NCBI RefSeq assembly: GCF_029891575.1 | Contig: NZ_JARZHF010000001.1 | Span: forward strand, 124,001 to 188,000 | DNA: 64,000 bases | From: Salipaludibacillus daqingensis | GTDB lineage: Bacteria > Bacillota > Bacilli > Bacillales > Salisediminibacteriaceae | Direction: 5' to 3' | Shown: piece by piece, positions 1-8,767 of the stretch | How the letters are laid out: every line of letters begins with the position of its first letter | How positions within the stretch are numbered: the stretch's first letter is position 1 | The notes under the pieces: model-generated | Databases searched by the model: none | What the model saw: only the letters and a program-made list of their open reading frames with translations | What the model was told of the DNA's origin: nothing | Translations under genes and position numbers: made by a program

Positions 1-28
1 TTCTTCCCCTCTCCTCATCAGTACCAAA

Positions 29-57
29 ATCCTCTTTAGACGAAGTCCAAAGAGGAT
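29..57 (-). terminator. Possible intrinsic terminator of the S9 peptidase gene
   Basis: A 9-bp inverted repeat (ATCCTCTTT / AAAGAGGAT) with an 11-base loop lies just downstream of the peptidase stop codon on the minus strand. It is followed by only three T residues on that strand, so it is a weak terminator candidate. Confidence 0.4.
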
Positions 58-66
58 AACCAACTA

Positions 67-1860
67 TCATTTGTGTTTTTCTAAGAAATCTAAAATTTCT
101 TCGTACACTTTAATCTCGTTTTTCTTTTTTGAAAAACCATGTCCTTCGTCGTTTAGAACAACATACTTCACGTCAGTCCCTTGTTTTTTCAACGCATCAA
201 CGATCTGGTCTGATTCTTCTTTCACTACTCTAGGGTCGTTTGCTCCTTGGACAACTAACATCGGTTTTGTCATCGTACTTAAATAAGTGATTGGTGAATC
301 TTTCGTGAGGCGCTCCTTGTCTCGTTCAGGATCGCCAACCCAACGTTCCATAATTGGCTTCCAATGCTCTGGAACAGAGTTGATAAAAGTGAACAAATTC
401 GAAACTCCAAAAATATCAACAACAGCTTTGAAATATTCAGGATGCCGACCTGCTAATAATAGCGTCATATAGCCACCGTAACTTCCTCCTAAAACGAATA
501 GCTTATCACGGTCACATTTGCCGGAATGAAATAACCATTCAATTCCTTCCACACAATCAAGACGAGGTCCTTCTCCCCAATCTTGTTCGACCAACTTCAC
601 AAATGTGGCTCCATAACCAGTACTCCCACGGAAATTTGGTGCAAATATCGAGTAACCACGGTTTAAAATCGCTTGAAACATAGCACGAAATGATTTTCTT
701 TCTGATGCTTGAGGTCCTCCATGAGGCCAAAAAACGACATAACCTTCATCGTTTTCAGGTTTTGCTTGAAACCATAACGCTTCAATCTCTTTTCCATCAA
801 AACTTTTATAGGAAACTACTTCTGGATCAACCATGTCATTTTGAGTGACTCCGAGTACTCTATTTTCCGTTAACTGTTCCCATGTATCCTTTTGTTTTTG
901 ACGATAGATATTAAACGGTTGTGTCCCGCTTCTACCTAGAACGTAAACATTTCCGCTCTTTGAAATCGTTAGCTGATCTATTGTATCTGTTGGTAACGGA
1001 ACTAGCTCTGGATCTGAGGAGAAAGAAGACCATTTATATAGTCGATCTTCGACACCTCTCTCCGTGACAGCAAATAACGTTTCGCTATCTTTGTGCCACT
1101 CGATTTCCGAAATGCTTTCGCCTTCGATCTTTAATGTATTCAACACTTTTTCATTCTTATAATCATAAACGACGGCATACGAATACTCTTCTCCTTGATT
1201 GGTCACATAAACAAGTTGCTCACCTGAAATAAAGGTTGCTCCTTCAAACGAGTGTACCTCATTTGGTGCAGAGCTTAATGGCGTAAGCTCACCAGTTTTC
1301 AAGTTTTTTACATAACCTACTTTAAATGTATTCGCATACATTTTTATAACGACCATGAACTGTTCGTCATCGGATACTGCGGTTACAAAATTCGGTCCAC
1401 CTTCTCCTTCATGCAAAAGTGTGTGTGTTTGATTTTGTAAGTCATAAACGAATGTATTTAAACATTGGGGATTACCTTCACTCGTCCCATAAAACATTCG
1501 TTCGCCGTCTTCCGTTAAATCCACGAAAAAATATTTATCTTTCGCATCTTCTCCAATAAGCTTCTTCGGTTTACCACCTTCATAAGGTAACCCATAAATA
1601 TGCACATTTTCATCGCCTTCATGATCAAATCCAGTTAATACAAAGCGATTTTTAGGATCTATTTTCAAAAAACTACTCGCTTGCTCAGAATGGGCAAATA
1701 AATAAGGATAGGGCTTATCAGGGTTCATCGCCCAAATGTTCATCGTTCCATTTAGATTTGATGTAAACAGTAATTTTGATTCGTCCTCGTTTAATGCAAA
1801 ATTTGTGATGTTATACGTCTGAAAAAATTGTTCGACTGTTGGTTTCTCGAAAGATATCAT
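67..1860 (-). CDS. S9 family prolyl oligopeptidase-type peptidase
   Basis: A 597-residue serine peptidase of the acylaminoacyl-peptidase/dipeptidyl-peptidase branch, expected to trim short peptides in the cytoplasm. The N-terminal two thirds look like the beta-propeller, with WAMNPD and IYGLPYEGG strand-like repeats. The C-terminal alpha/beta hydrolase domain carries the nucleophile motif GGSYGGYM, the acid in GANDPRV and the histidine in EGHGF. The start is the second of two close ATGs because GGAGG lies seven bases before it and almost touches the first. No signal peptide is visible. A possible patatin-like gene lies 14 bases upstream on the same strand, so the two are probably co-transcribed. 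The exact substrate is unknown. Confidence 0.88.
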   Translation of the reverse strand: MISFEKPTVEQFFQTYNITNFALNEDESKLLFTSNLNGTMNIWAMNPDKPYPYLFAHSEQASSFLKIDPKNRFVLTGFDHEGDENVHIYGLPYEGGKPKKLIGEDAKDKYFFVDLTEDGERMFYGTSEGNPQCLNTFVYDLQNQTHTLLHEGEGGPNFVTAVSDDEQFMVVIKMYANTFKVGYVKNLKTGELTPLSSAPNEVHSFEGATFISGEQLVYVTNQGEEYSYAVVYDYKNEKVLNTLKIEGESISEIEWHKDSETLFAVTERGVEDRLYKWSSFSSDPELVPLPTDTIDQLTISKSGNVYVLGRSGTQPFNIYRQKQKDTWEQLTENRVLGVTQNDMVDPEVVSYKSFDGKEIEALWFQAKPENDEGYVVFWPHGGPQASERKSFRAMFQAILNRGYSIFAPNFRGSTGYGATFVKLVEQDWGEGPRLDCVEGIEWLFHSGKCDRDKLFVLGGSYGGYMTLLLAGRHPEYFKAVVDIFGVSNLFTFINSVPEHWKPIMERWVGDPERDKERLTKDSPITYLSTMTKPMLVVQGANDPRVVKEESDQIVDALKKQGTDVKYVVLNDEGHGFSKKKNEIKVYEEILDFLEKHK

Positions 1861-1874
1861 TATCATTCCTCCAT

Positions 1875-2729
1875 TTATTTCATTAGAAAACTAACCAATT
1901 CTTCATACTTTTCAGAAGCCTGCTTATATCCGTGTTCATAAAGAGCTTCCAGTCGATCTTTTTTACGTTCAAGTCTCGTCACATCTTGCAAATGATCAGG
2001 TCTAAAAACAAAGGCTTTTCCTTGTCTTTCAAGCTCAGCAACTTGTTCAAGCGCTTGATTGTAGACAATAGAGCGTTTTTTTACAATTTCGAGTAATCCT
2101 GGATAGTCTCGATACTTTCTATTGAAATACCACATCCCTCGTTTTGCCGGTTTTTTCAAATACCCTTCACATTGAGTGAGAACAATAATGTGCTTTTCAT
2201 TTCCGAAGTCGAGCGAGTGGTTAATAGGAATAGGATCACTAAGTCCACCGTCTAATAACACTCTTTCATCATGTTCGACAACAGGTGCTACTAAAGGTAA
2301 CGAGGAAGAAGCACGTAATATTTTATTCAATTGATCTCCTAGTTCTTGTTTTTCGTAATAGATGGTTTCACCAGTATGACAATCGGTTGTACCGACGTAA
2401 AAGTGTTGATTAGAATTAAAAAAGACGTTGTAATCAAATGGTATTTCACTGTTCGGGATTTGATTAAAAATCAAATCCATATTAAATAACTCTCCAGAAC
2501 GGATGAGACGCTTCACTGATATGTATTCAGGATGATCAGCATACCCAATTGTAACAGCCTTGTTTCGTCCATATTGTCTCGAAATATAAGACGCTGCGTT
2601 ACAAGCACCAGCAGAGACACCTACTACATAAGGGAAAGTGATGTTTTTCTCCAAGAAAAATTCTAAAACTCCTCCTGTATAAACTCCCCTCATGCCTCCT
2701 CCTTCAAGAACTAAACCTATTTTTTCCAA
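1875..2729 (-). CDS. Patatin-like phospholipase family protein
   Basis: A 284-residue lipid acyl hydrolase of the bacterial patatin/RssA type. The oxyanion loop GGGMRG is near residue 10, the nucleophile elbow GVSAGA near residue 38, and the catalytic aspartate in DGGLSDPIP completes the Ser-Asp dyad. There is no export signal, so it probably acts at the inner face of the membrane. A TTG start is chosen: the AGGAGG ribosome binding site directly abuts the upstream ATG (2738) but lies nine bases before this TTG. It precedes the S9 peptidase with a 14-base gap. The physiological lipid substrate cannot be told from sequence. Confidence 0.87.
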   Translation of the reverse strand: MEKIGLVLEGGGMRGVYTGGVLEFFLEKNITFPYVVGVSAGACNAASYISRQYGRNKAVTIGYADHPEYISVKRLIRSGELFNMDLIFNQIPNSEIPFDYNVFFNSNQHFYVGTTDCHTGETIYYEKQELGDQLNKILRASSSLPLVAPVVEHDERVLLDGGLSDPIPINHSLDFGNEKHIIVLTQCEGYLKKPAKRGMWYFNRKYRDYPGLLEIVKKRSIVYNQALEQVAELERQGKAFVFRPDHLQDVTRLERKKDRLEALYEHGYKQASEKYEELVSFLMK

Positions 2730-2842
2730 AACTCTCATCCTCCTTGCCTCATCTATATCTATTGTACCGAATGGCTATTCATTCCTCAAATACTTCTACC
2801 AATATTTTTAAAAAATGTTCATCGAATCTACACTTTAAAGAA

Positions 2843-2856
2843 AGTAAGCGCTAACA
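2843..2856 (+). promoter_or_regulatory. Candidate cre (CcpA) operator upstream of formate dehydrogenase
   Basis: The 14 bases AGTAAGCGCTAACA match the Bacillus catabolite-response consensus TGNAARCGNWWWCA at all but the first base. A TAAAAT -10-like box lies at 2866-2871, so a bound CcpA would cover the -35 region. This suggests carbon catabolite repression of the downstream gene. It is inference from one site. Confidence 0.4.
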
Positions 2857-2910
2857 AATCTTTGGTAAAATAGAAGATGGGAACGGAATCAATTCAAGGG
2901 GGAGAAAACA

Positions 2911-4965
2911 ATGTCTGAAAGGAAACAAGTCGAAACAACATGTGCTTATTGTGGAACAGGATGTGGCTTAATCGTGGAGGTCGAAGATGATCAAATTGTC
3001 CGCGTTAGGGGAAATAAGTCCGCTCCGGTTAATCAAGGTCAAACATGTATCAAAGGGGCGTTTGGGTATCATTATATTCATTCAAAAGATCGATTAACAT
3101 CGCCATTAATCAAAGAAAACGGGCAATTCAGGGAATCTACCTGGGAAGAAGCCCTTCGTTATATTTCTGAAAAACTATCTACTATTAAAATGCAATTCGG
3201 TGGAGACGCTTTTTCTATGTTTGCTTGTGCTAGAGCAACAAACGAAGTCAATTATGTCACACAGAAATTTACTAGAGCTGTCATGGGGAGTAACAATATT
3301 GACGGCTGTAACCGAACCTGACACGCTCCGTCTGTCGCCGGTCTGGCGACTGTATTTGGTAACGGTTCACCAACAAGCTCAATCATGGACATTGATCGAG
3401 CAGATGTGCTTCTTTTAATAGGATCCAATACTACCGATGCACATCCGATAATTGCTAATCGTATGAAAAAAGCAGCTAAAAAGGGCCTTAAGATCATTGT
3501 GATTGATCCTCGTAAAATTAGCATGACAAAATCGGCTGTCAAACACTTGCCTTTAAATGTTGGATCAGATATTGCATTGATGAATGGTATGATGAACGTT
3601 ATTATAGAAAACGATTGGTATAACGAAGAGTTTGTAAAAAATACTTCGTTGAACTTTGATGAGTTAAAAGATCATCTCTCTCATTATCCATTAGATACAG
3701 TGGAACAAATAACTGGAATCCCTCAAGAGGATATTGTTGAAGCGGCTAGACTATATGCTTCTGCAGATAGAGGGATGATCGCTTACACACTTGGAATAAC
3801 TGAACATCATTGTGGTGTAAATAATGTTTTCGATATCGCAAACATGGCTCTTCTCACTGGACATATTGGTCGTGAAGGAACTGGAATCATGCCGCTCCGT
3901 GGTCAAAACAATGTTCAAGGCGCCGGAGATATGGGTTGTTTACCTAATCAGCTTCCTGGTGGAGTTCCATTGACGAATGACGAGCAGCGACTATCATTGG
4001 AAAAAACTTGGGGAGTACCGATTAACCCTCAAATTGGCCACACACAAACTGGAATGCTAGAAAAAATGGAAGAAGGAAAAATGAAAGGGCTATATATCAT
4101 TGGTGAAAATCCAATTGTTGCAGATGTCCATAAAAATCATACGACAGAATTATTTAAGAAATTAGACTTTCTTGTTGTGCAAGATTTATTCATGACAGAA
4201 ACAGCTGAACTTGCTGATGTTGTCCTACCTGCAAAAGGCTGGGCAGAAGTGGACGGAACGTATACGAATACCGATCGAAGAGTACAGAGAGTTAGAAAGG
4301 CTGTTCCTGCTCCTGGTCAGGCATTAGATGATTGGAAAATCCTCACTGATTTATCAACAATAATGGGTTATCCAATGAGCTATGAATCGTCTGAAGAAAT
4401 ATGGAATGAAGTTCGTGAAGTTGCGCCTAATTTATTTGGCGGCATGTCTTATGAACGCTTAGGGAATGAAATGAGTTTACAATACCCATGTCCCGATGAA
4501 AGTCACCCTGGAACTACTCTCATACACCAAGAATTCCATCACAACGGCCAAGGAAAAACAGCACCATTTACTCCTGTTCATTACACAGAACCCGTTGAAA
4601 TGCCAGATGACGAGTATACATTTACATTAACGACCGGACGTCGTTATGAACCTTACAATACGCATACACAAACGAAATATTACCCTGACACGTTAAAAAG
4701 AAAACAACTTGAGGAAACGGTAGATATGCACCCTTTTGATGCAGATCGTTTGAACATCGAGGATGGCGAATATGTAAAAGTCTCCTCTCGAAGAGGTGAA
4801 GTTACCGTTAAAACAAAAGTGACAGAAGAAGTACAGCCTAACCTTGTATTTATGAGTTTTCATTTTCCAGAAGTCCCAACAAATGTGTTAACGATCAATG
4901 AGTTTGATCCAATTTCTGGAACAGCCGAATACAAAGCTTGTGCTGTAAAGATAGAAAAAATCTGA
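2911..4965 (+). CDS. fdhF: Selenocysteine-containing formate dehydrogenase, molybdopterin subunit
   Basis: Oxidises formate to CO2 using a bis-MGD cofactor and one 4Fe-4S cluster. The cluster ligands are C11, C14, C18 and C46 (CX2CX3CX27C). Residue 137 is a TGA at 3319-3321, exactly where the family has its Mo-ligating Cys or Sec: the context reads NNIDGCNRT-U-HAPSVAGL, and the reading frame continues unbroken to 4965. Total length is 684 residues, close to E. coli FdhF (about 715) and much shorter than Bacillus YrhE, which has an N-terminal ferredoxin region that is absent here. The C-terminal molydopterin-binding domain carries the TTGRRYEPYNTHTQTKY stretch. There is no Tat signal, so the enzyme is cytoplasmic, and no partner electron-transfer subunit is adjacent. 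The start has a strong GGGGGAG site. Selenocysteine decoding would require selA, selB, selC and selD elsewhere in the genome; without them the gene would be a nonsense allele. Confidence 0.88.
3322..3350 (+). promoter_or_regulatory. SECIS-like recoding hairpin after the UGA codon
   Basis: Twelve bases after the TGA a perfect 6-bp stem (GTCGCC at 3334-3339, GGCGAC at 3345-3350) closes a GGTCT loop. Counting the U of UGA as base 1, the loop GGU occupies bases 22-24, which is the position and sequence of the apical loop in the E. coli fdhF SECIS that SelB recognises. The hairpin lies inside the coding sequence, as bacterial SECIS elements do. Confidence 0.82.
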
Positions 4966-4990
4966 CTATCACTTTATTATCTTATTTACC

Positions 4991-5037
4991 AAAGAAGGTT
5001 CATGACTTTTTAGTCATGAACCTTCTTTTTATTTTTT
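4991..5037 (+). terminator. Strong intrinsic terminator of the formate dehydrogenase gene
   Basis: A roughly 17-bp perfect inverted repeat (AAAGAAGGTTCATGACT and its complement) with a four-base T loop is followed by a T-rich run on the plus strand. It starts about 25 bases after the stop codon and implies that the formate dehydrogenase gene is monocistronic. Confidence 0.88.
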
Positions 5038-5090
5038 TGGTTCACAAAGTTTCCTAACCCCATCACATAGTAATAAGGCTACATTACCAT

Positions 5091-5939
5091 TTATTCGTCA
5101 AAGTAATACATTAACGCTAGCGCCCCTGGTCCTGTATGCGTGCTCACAATTGGGGTTGTCTCAATTATAGAAATGTCTTCGAAACCTGACACTTCTTTAA
5201 GTGCCTTCTTCACTTGGTTCGCTAAATCATACGCTTCGACTTGAGCAATTCCTATCCCTTTCACTACTTTTCCAGAAGCTTCTTCTTCGAACTTGTTTTT
5301 CATATATTTAATCATTTGCAAATGTGTTCTCACTTTTGCAGCCGGTGTATAGACACCATCTTCCAACGATGCTATCGGTTTAATTTTCAATAGCGAACCT
5401 AAAAAGGCTCTGCCTCTACCAATACGCCCTCCTTTAACAAGGTATTCTAACGTATCAACCATAATATACAAGGAACTGTTTTTTCTTACTTTATCAAGAC
5501 GATCGCAAATTTCTTTAACAGATTTTCCTTCTCTTGCCAAGTTGACTGCTTCTCTAACTTGAAAACCAAGAGCAACAGATATGAATCCAGAATCAATCAC
5601 CGTTACATCACTGTCTGACATGTCTGAAGCAGTCTTCGCAGATGCGTATGTACCACTCATCCCATTTGTCATATGAATAGATAGAACAGGACTTCCATCT
5701 TTACCAAGTTCATCATAAACTTCCAAGAAAGAACCTGTTGATGGTTGAGAACTTTGCGGGACTTCCTTCGAATTTACTAGTAACTTAACAAACTCTGATG
5801 ATGTGATATCAACACCGTCTAAATAAGAGTTTCCATCAACTGTAACGGAAAGTGGAACAATCGTGATTCCCAAGTCTTTTATCTCTTCTTTTGATAAATC
5901 TAGTGTAGAATCTGTTACAATTTTTACTTGTTTATCCAC
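5091..5939 (-). CDS. DegV family fatty-acid-binding protein
   Basis: A 282-residue DegV/EDD-fold protein. Members bind a fatty acid and some act as FakB subunits that present it to the FakA kinase for phospholipid synthesis. Family signatures visible are IVTDSTLDL at the N-terminus, the lipid head-group loop STGSF near residue 66, HMTNGMSGTYASA near residue 106 and the closing THTGPGALAL. Translation starts at GTG, with AAAGGGGTG six bases upstream. It stands alone, with the opposite-strand formate dehydrogenase on one side and dgk on the other. No fakA gene is in the window, so the FakB role is inferred. Confidence 0.88.
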   Translation of the reverse strand: MDKQVKIVTDSTLDLSKEEIKDLGITIVPLSVTVDGNSYLDGVDITSSEFVKLLVNSKEVPQSSQPSTGSFLEVYDELGKDGSPVLSIHMTNGMSGTYASAKTASDMSDSDVTVIDSGFISVALGFQVREAVNLAREGKSVKEICDRLDKVRKNSSLYIMVDTLEYLVKGGRIGRGRAFLGSLLKIKPIASLEDGVYTPAAKVRTHLQMIKYMKNKFEEEASGKVVKGIGIAQVEAYDLANQVKKALKEVSGFEDISIIETTPIVSTHTGPGALALMYYFDE

Positions 5940-6127
5940 GTGAGCACCCCTTTATAATAAAACTTACTGCCTTAATTTTACTATAGTTAATTAGACTTGT
6001 TAAGTTTTGTCTTGGAAATTACCGATTTAATTCGTTATGATTCGTCATTATCTCTGTTTTTTGTGTTAAAATGTACGTTGCTATCATTCATTCGACAATT
6101 TTTATTTGAAAGGGGGGAGGTGATAAA

Positions 6128-6778
6128 TTGAGCAATCAATTTGACGCTCCGTTTATTGCTATTGAGGGACCAATCGGTGTAGGAAAAACCTCTTTAGCAA
6201 CGAAGCTATCTGAGCACTTCCAATATTATTTATTGAAAGAAATTGTAGATGAAAATCCTTTTCTGACAAAGTTTTACGAAGATATTGACGAGTGGAGCTT
6301 CCAAACAGAAATGTTTTTTCTTTGTAATAGATTTAAGCAATTAGAAGATACATATGATCAATACTTAAAAAAAGGCCACCCTGTGGTTAGTGATTATCAT
6401 ATATTTAAAAATCATTTATTTGCTAAACAAACGTTGAAAGATCAACATTTCAACAAGTATGATCGAATTTACAATATTTTAACCGACGATTTACCTACAC
6501 CAAACATCATTATTTACCTTCATGCAAGTCTACCTACTTTAATGGATAGAATCAAACACCGTGGGAGAAGCATGGAACAATCGATGGATCCGAACTATTT
6601 AAAACAGCTCTCTGAAGATTATCATCAATTTATGAAAGATCATCAACGTGTATACTCTCATATACCTATCCTTGCATTTAATGGAGATGAAATGGACTTT
6701 GTTCAAAATGAAGGAGATTTCCAACGAATCCTCGATCAAATACAGTATGCATTATCACATAAACGATCGTTATTTTAA
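6128..6778 (+). CDS. dgk: Deoxyguanosine kinase
   Basis: A 216-residue deoxynucleoside kinase that phosphorylates deoxyguanosine for nucleotide salvage in the cytoplasm. It has the P-loop GPIGVGKTS near residue 14, the NPFLTKFYED substrate region, the SDYHIFKN equivalent of the catalytic DRS/ERS motif, and the arginine-rich lid RIKHRGRSME. It closely resembles B. subtilis YaaF/Dgk throughout. Translation starts at TTG behind a very strong GGGGGGAGGTGATAAA site. It is the first gene of a two-gene operon with dck, with an 18-base gap. Confidence 0.92.
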   Translation: MSNQFDAPFIAIEGPIGVGKTSLATKLSEHFQYYLLKEIVDENPFLTKFYEDIDEWSFQTEMFFLCNRFKQLEDTYDQYLKKGHPVVSDYHIFKNHLFAKQTLKDQHFNKYDRIYNILTDDLPTPNIIIYLHASLPTLMDRIKHRGRSMEQSMDPNYLKQLSEDYHQFMKDHQRVYSHIPILAFNGDEMDFVQNEGDFQRILDQIQYALSHKRSLF

Positions 6779-6796
6779 CTTAATGGAGTGGCTTAA

Positions 6797-7468
6797 ATGA
6801 AGAGAATTAATCATCAGTTACACTCACATTCACTTATCACCTTAGCTGGTACTGTGGGTGTTGGTAAATCAACATTAACAAATGTATTATCGGAAACATT
6901 AGGGTTTAAATCTGCCTTTGAAAAAGTCGATGGGAACCCGTATTTAGAAGATTATTATCGAGACTTTAAAACTTGGTCTTTTCACTTGCAAATGTATTTT
7001 TTAGCTGAAAGATTCAAGCAGCAAAAAAGAATGCACGAAGATGGATTAGGTTATGTTCAAGATAGAAGTATTTATGAAGACGTAGGAATCTTTGCGAAAT
7101 TGCAATATGATCAAGGAAACATGACAGATCGGGATTATGAAACTTATCGATCGTTATTCGAAGCAATGGTGATGTCCCCCTACTTTCCAAAACCCGATGT
7201 ATTAATATACATAGATGGATCGTTTGAAAGCATTATGCAACGGATAGATAGTCGTGGTAGAGAGATGGAGATTAATACTCCTGTCGCTTTTTGGGAAGAC
7301 CTCTATAATCGCTACAAAACATGGATCTCCGAGTTTAATGAGTGTCCTGTTCTTCATTTAGATATCGACCATTATGATTGCCATGACCCTTCTTCAGTGA
7401 AAGAAATCGTTAGAGCTTTAGAAGAATTGCAAATGAATAATGATATAAGTTATTTAAAATTAGCATAA
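6797..7468 (+). CDS. dck: Deoxyadenosine/deoxycytidine kinase
   Basis: A 223-residue paralogue of the preceding kinase, matching B. subtilis YaaG/Dck. The P-loop is GTVGVGKST near residue 18, the catalytic motif is QDRSIYED near residue 86, and the lid is RIDSRGREME near residue 152. It phosphorylates deoxyadenosine and deoxycytidine. The ATG follows a GGAG site, and a strong terminator lies immediately downstream. Confidence 0.93.
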   Translation: MKRINHQLHSHSLITLAGTVGVGKSTLTNVLSETLGFKSAFEKVDGNPYLEDYYRDFKTWSFHLQMYFLAERFKQQKRMHEDGLGYVQDRSIYEDVGIFAKLQYDQGNMTDRDYETYRSLFEAMVMSPYFPKPDVLIYIDGSFESIMQRIDSRGREMEINTPVAFWEDLYNRYKTWISEFNECPVLHLDIDHYDCHDPSSVKEIVRALEELQMNNDISYLKLA

Positions 7469-7470
7469 TA

Positions 7471-7516
7471 AAAATACCGACAGACGTTCAATTCTGAACG
7501 ATTCTGTCGGTATTTT
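7471..7516. terminator. Bidirectional terminator between dck and napF
   Basis: A long inverted repeat (AAAATACCGACAG and its complement) encloses a second hairpin (CGTTCA / TGAACG). A-rich and T-rich flanks on either side allow termination of both dck (plus) and the nap operon (minus). Confidence 0.85.
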
Positions 7517-7523
7517 GACATCA

Positions 7524-8081
7524 TTAACCATTTGGATAAAACGAAAATGGACTGACACTTTGTATACAAGAATGAAAACAGGCTGCACAGCCATTGCATT
7601 GACTTTCGTCAAAATCTAATTTCCCTGTAGATGATATTGTTAATGCATTCTTCGGACACTCTCTTACGCAACCATCGCACATGACACCTTCATACGTTAA
7701 ACATCTTTCAGAGTGAAACGTGACTTGAGAGATTTGTGGATTCTCTTCTTCCACTAATGCATCTGTTGGACATACTTCGGCACATTTGCCACAAGACGTG
7801 CACATATCTATTGAAAGATCTAAATATGGAGTGTAAGCATTGGTCGTTCCACTTGATTCATCCAACACCTTTATTATTTTTTGAGGACATGCAGATCGAC
7901 AATCCCCACACCTTGTGCAAGTTGTTAGAAAAGACCATTCCCCTTGAGAACCTGGTGGTCTTATGACCGACGGATCTTGTTTCAATGTTGCACCAAGGAA
8001 TTCCGTCATAAACCGAAAAGACGCACTCATGTTTTCTTTCAAGAACTGCCTACGGTTTACTTTATCCCTAACAATACTCAT
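7524..8081 (-). CDS. napF: NapF-like 4Fe-4S ferredoxin-type protein of the nitrate reductase operon
   Basis: A 185-residue protein with four ferredoxin-type cysteine clusters: TCTRCGDCRSACP near residue 55, MCTSCGKCAEVCP near residue 93, a variant cluster CX7CX2CX3CP near residue 127, and QCNGCAACFHSC near residue 161. NapF proteins act in the cytoplasm, probably in iron-sulphur loading or maturation of NapA. The start ATG overlaps the napD stop by four bases (ATGA). The N-terminus contains NRRQFLKE, which resembles a twin-arginine motif, but no convincing hydrophobic stretch follows, so export is doubtful. NapG is an alternative assignment that is less likely for this length. Confidence 0.8.
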   Translation of the reverse strand: MSIVRDKVNRRQFLKENMSASFRFMTEFLGATLKQDPSVIRPPGSQGEWSFLTTCTRCGDCRSACPQKIIKVLDESSGTTNAYTPYLDLSIDMCTSCGKCAEVCPTDALVEEENPQISQVTFHSERCLTYEGVMCDGCVRECPKNALTISSTGKLDFDESQCNGCAACFHSCIQSVSPFSFYPNG

Positions 8082-8338
8082 GTCATTTCCTTGTCCAGTT
8101 TTGTTAATTCATCTTCAAAGTTTGTATAAACTAAACATAGGTGACTTACTTCAGGAAACTTAGAGATAACATCTCCTGATCGATAGCTTTCATCCGTCGT
8201 CTCTTTTTCTAAGGTGATAATAACTTTTGTCTTTTCTACAATTCTATGAACTTCTACTCCAGACATTTTTCTTAATTTTTTTTCTAGTGAAGGTATATCC
8301 GCTTGATTAGCTTCTATAATAAAACTTGATATGACCAT
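8078..8338 (-). CDS. napD: NapD chaperone for the NapA Tat signal
   Basis: An 86-residue ferredoxin-fold protein of the NapD family, which in other bacteria binds the NapA twin-arginine signal peptide and delays export until cofactors are loaded. It shows the family start VISSFIIEA and the later VHRIVEKTKVIITLE strand. It lies 12 bases after napB and overlaps napF by four bases, so it is co-translated with the operon. The site is GGAGGAGA before ATG. Confidence 0.82.
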   Translation of the reverse strand: MVISSFIIEANQADIPSLEKKLRKMSGVEVHRIVEKTKVIITLEKETTDESYRSGDVISKFPEVSHLCLVYTNFEDELTKLDKEMT

Positions 8339-8350
8339 TTCTATCTCCTC

Positions 8351-8755
8351 CTACTCATCAACCTCTCGATTAAACGCTGGGTTTTCATCGTTTTGTTCAC
8401 CATGGCATTGAATACAATACGTTCGGAAAACACCATTAGAAGGATCTCCGTCAATAAAGTGGTCATTAGGAAGAGGTTTAGCTCCCGTTCCTTCATTTTC
8501 ATGACACGTCAAGCAACTACCTTCCTGTTGTTCAGCATTCCATCGGTCTATATGATCTTCTGGTTGTTGAGGGGGTGCTGATACAAGAACCATTGTTGCT
8601 GCATCTGTCGTTTCTTCAGATAATTGCGGTAACGTATATTCTTCTGTCTCCGAGTTATTATTATCGCCCTCATCATTGCATCCAACTATTACTGCACTTA
8701 GACTAATCATCAACAGCAAAATGAAATATAGTTTAAATCGACATAACTTTTTCAC
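8351..8755 (-). CDS. napB: Dihaem cytochrome c subunit NapB, predicted lipoprotein
   Basis: A 134-residue electron-donor subunit for NapA. Two haem-binding CXXCH motifs are visible (C81-H85 and C114-H118), and H68 and H99 stand in places typical of the axial ligands of NapB. The N-terminus is a signal peptide ending in the lipobox IVGC with the lipidated cysteine at residue 26, so the protein should be anchored to the outer face of the membrane rather than free as in Gram-negative bacteria. Translation starts at GTG, with GGGGGGAG six bases before it. It follows napA by 12 bases. Confidence 0.87.
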   Translation of the reverse strand: MKKLCRFKLYFILLLMISLSAVIVGCNDEGDNNNSETEEYTLPQLSEETTDAATMVLVSAPPQQPEDHIDRWNAEQQEGSCLTCHENEGTGAKPLPNDHFIDGDPSNGVFRTYCIQCHGEQNDENPAFNREVDE

Positions 8756-8767
8756 AAATTCTCCCCC

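Noticed and set aside
2911..3321. A truncated 136-residue molybdopterin protein separate from a second gene starting at 3385
   Set aside because: The two parts are in the same frame, the bases between them encode the family motif HAPSVAGL, and a SECIS-like hairpin follows the TGA; one selenoprotein explains all of this better.
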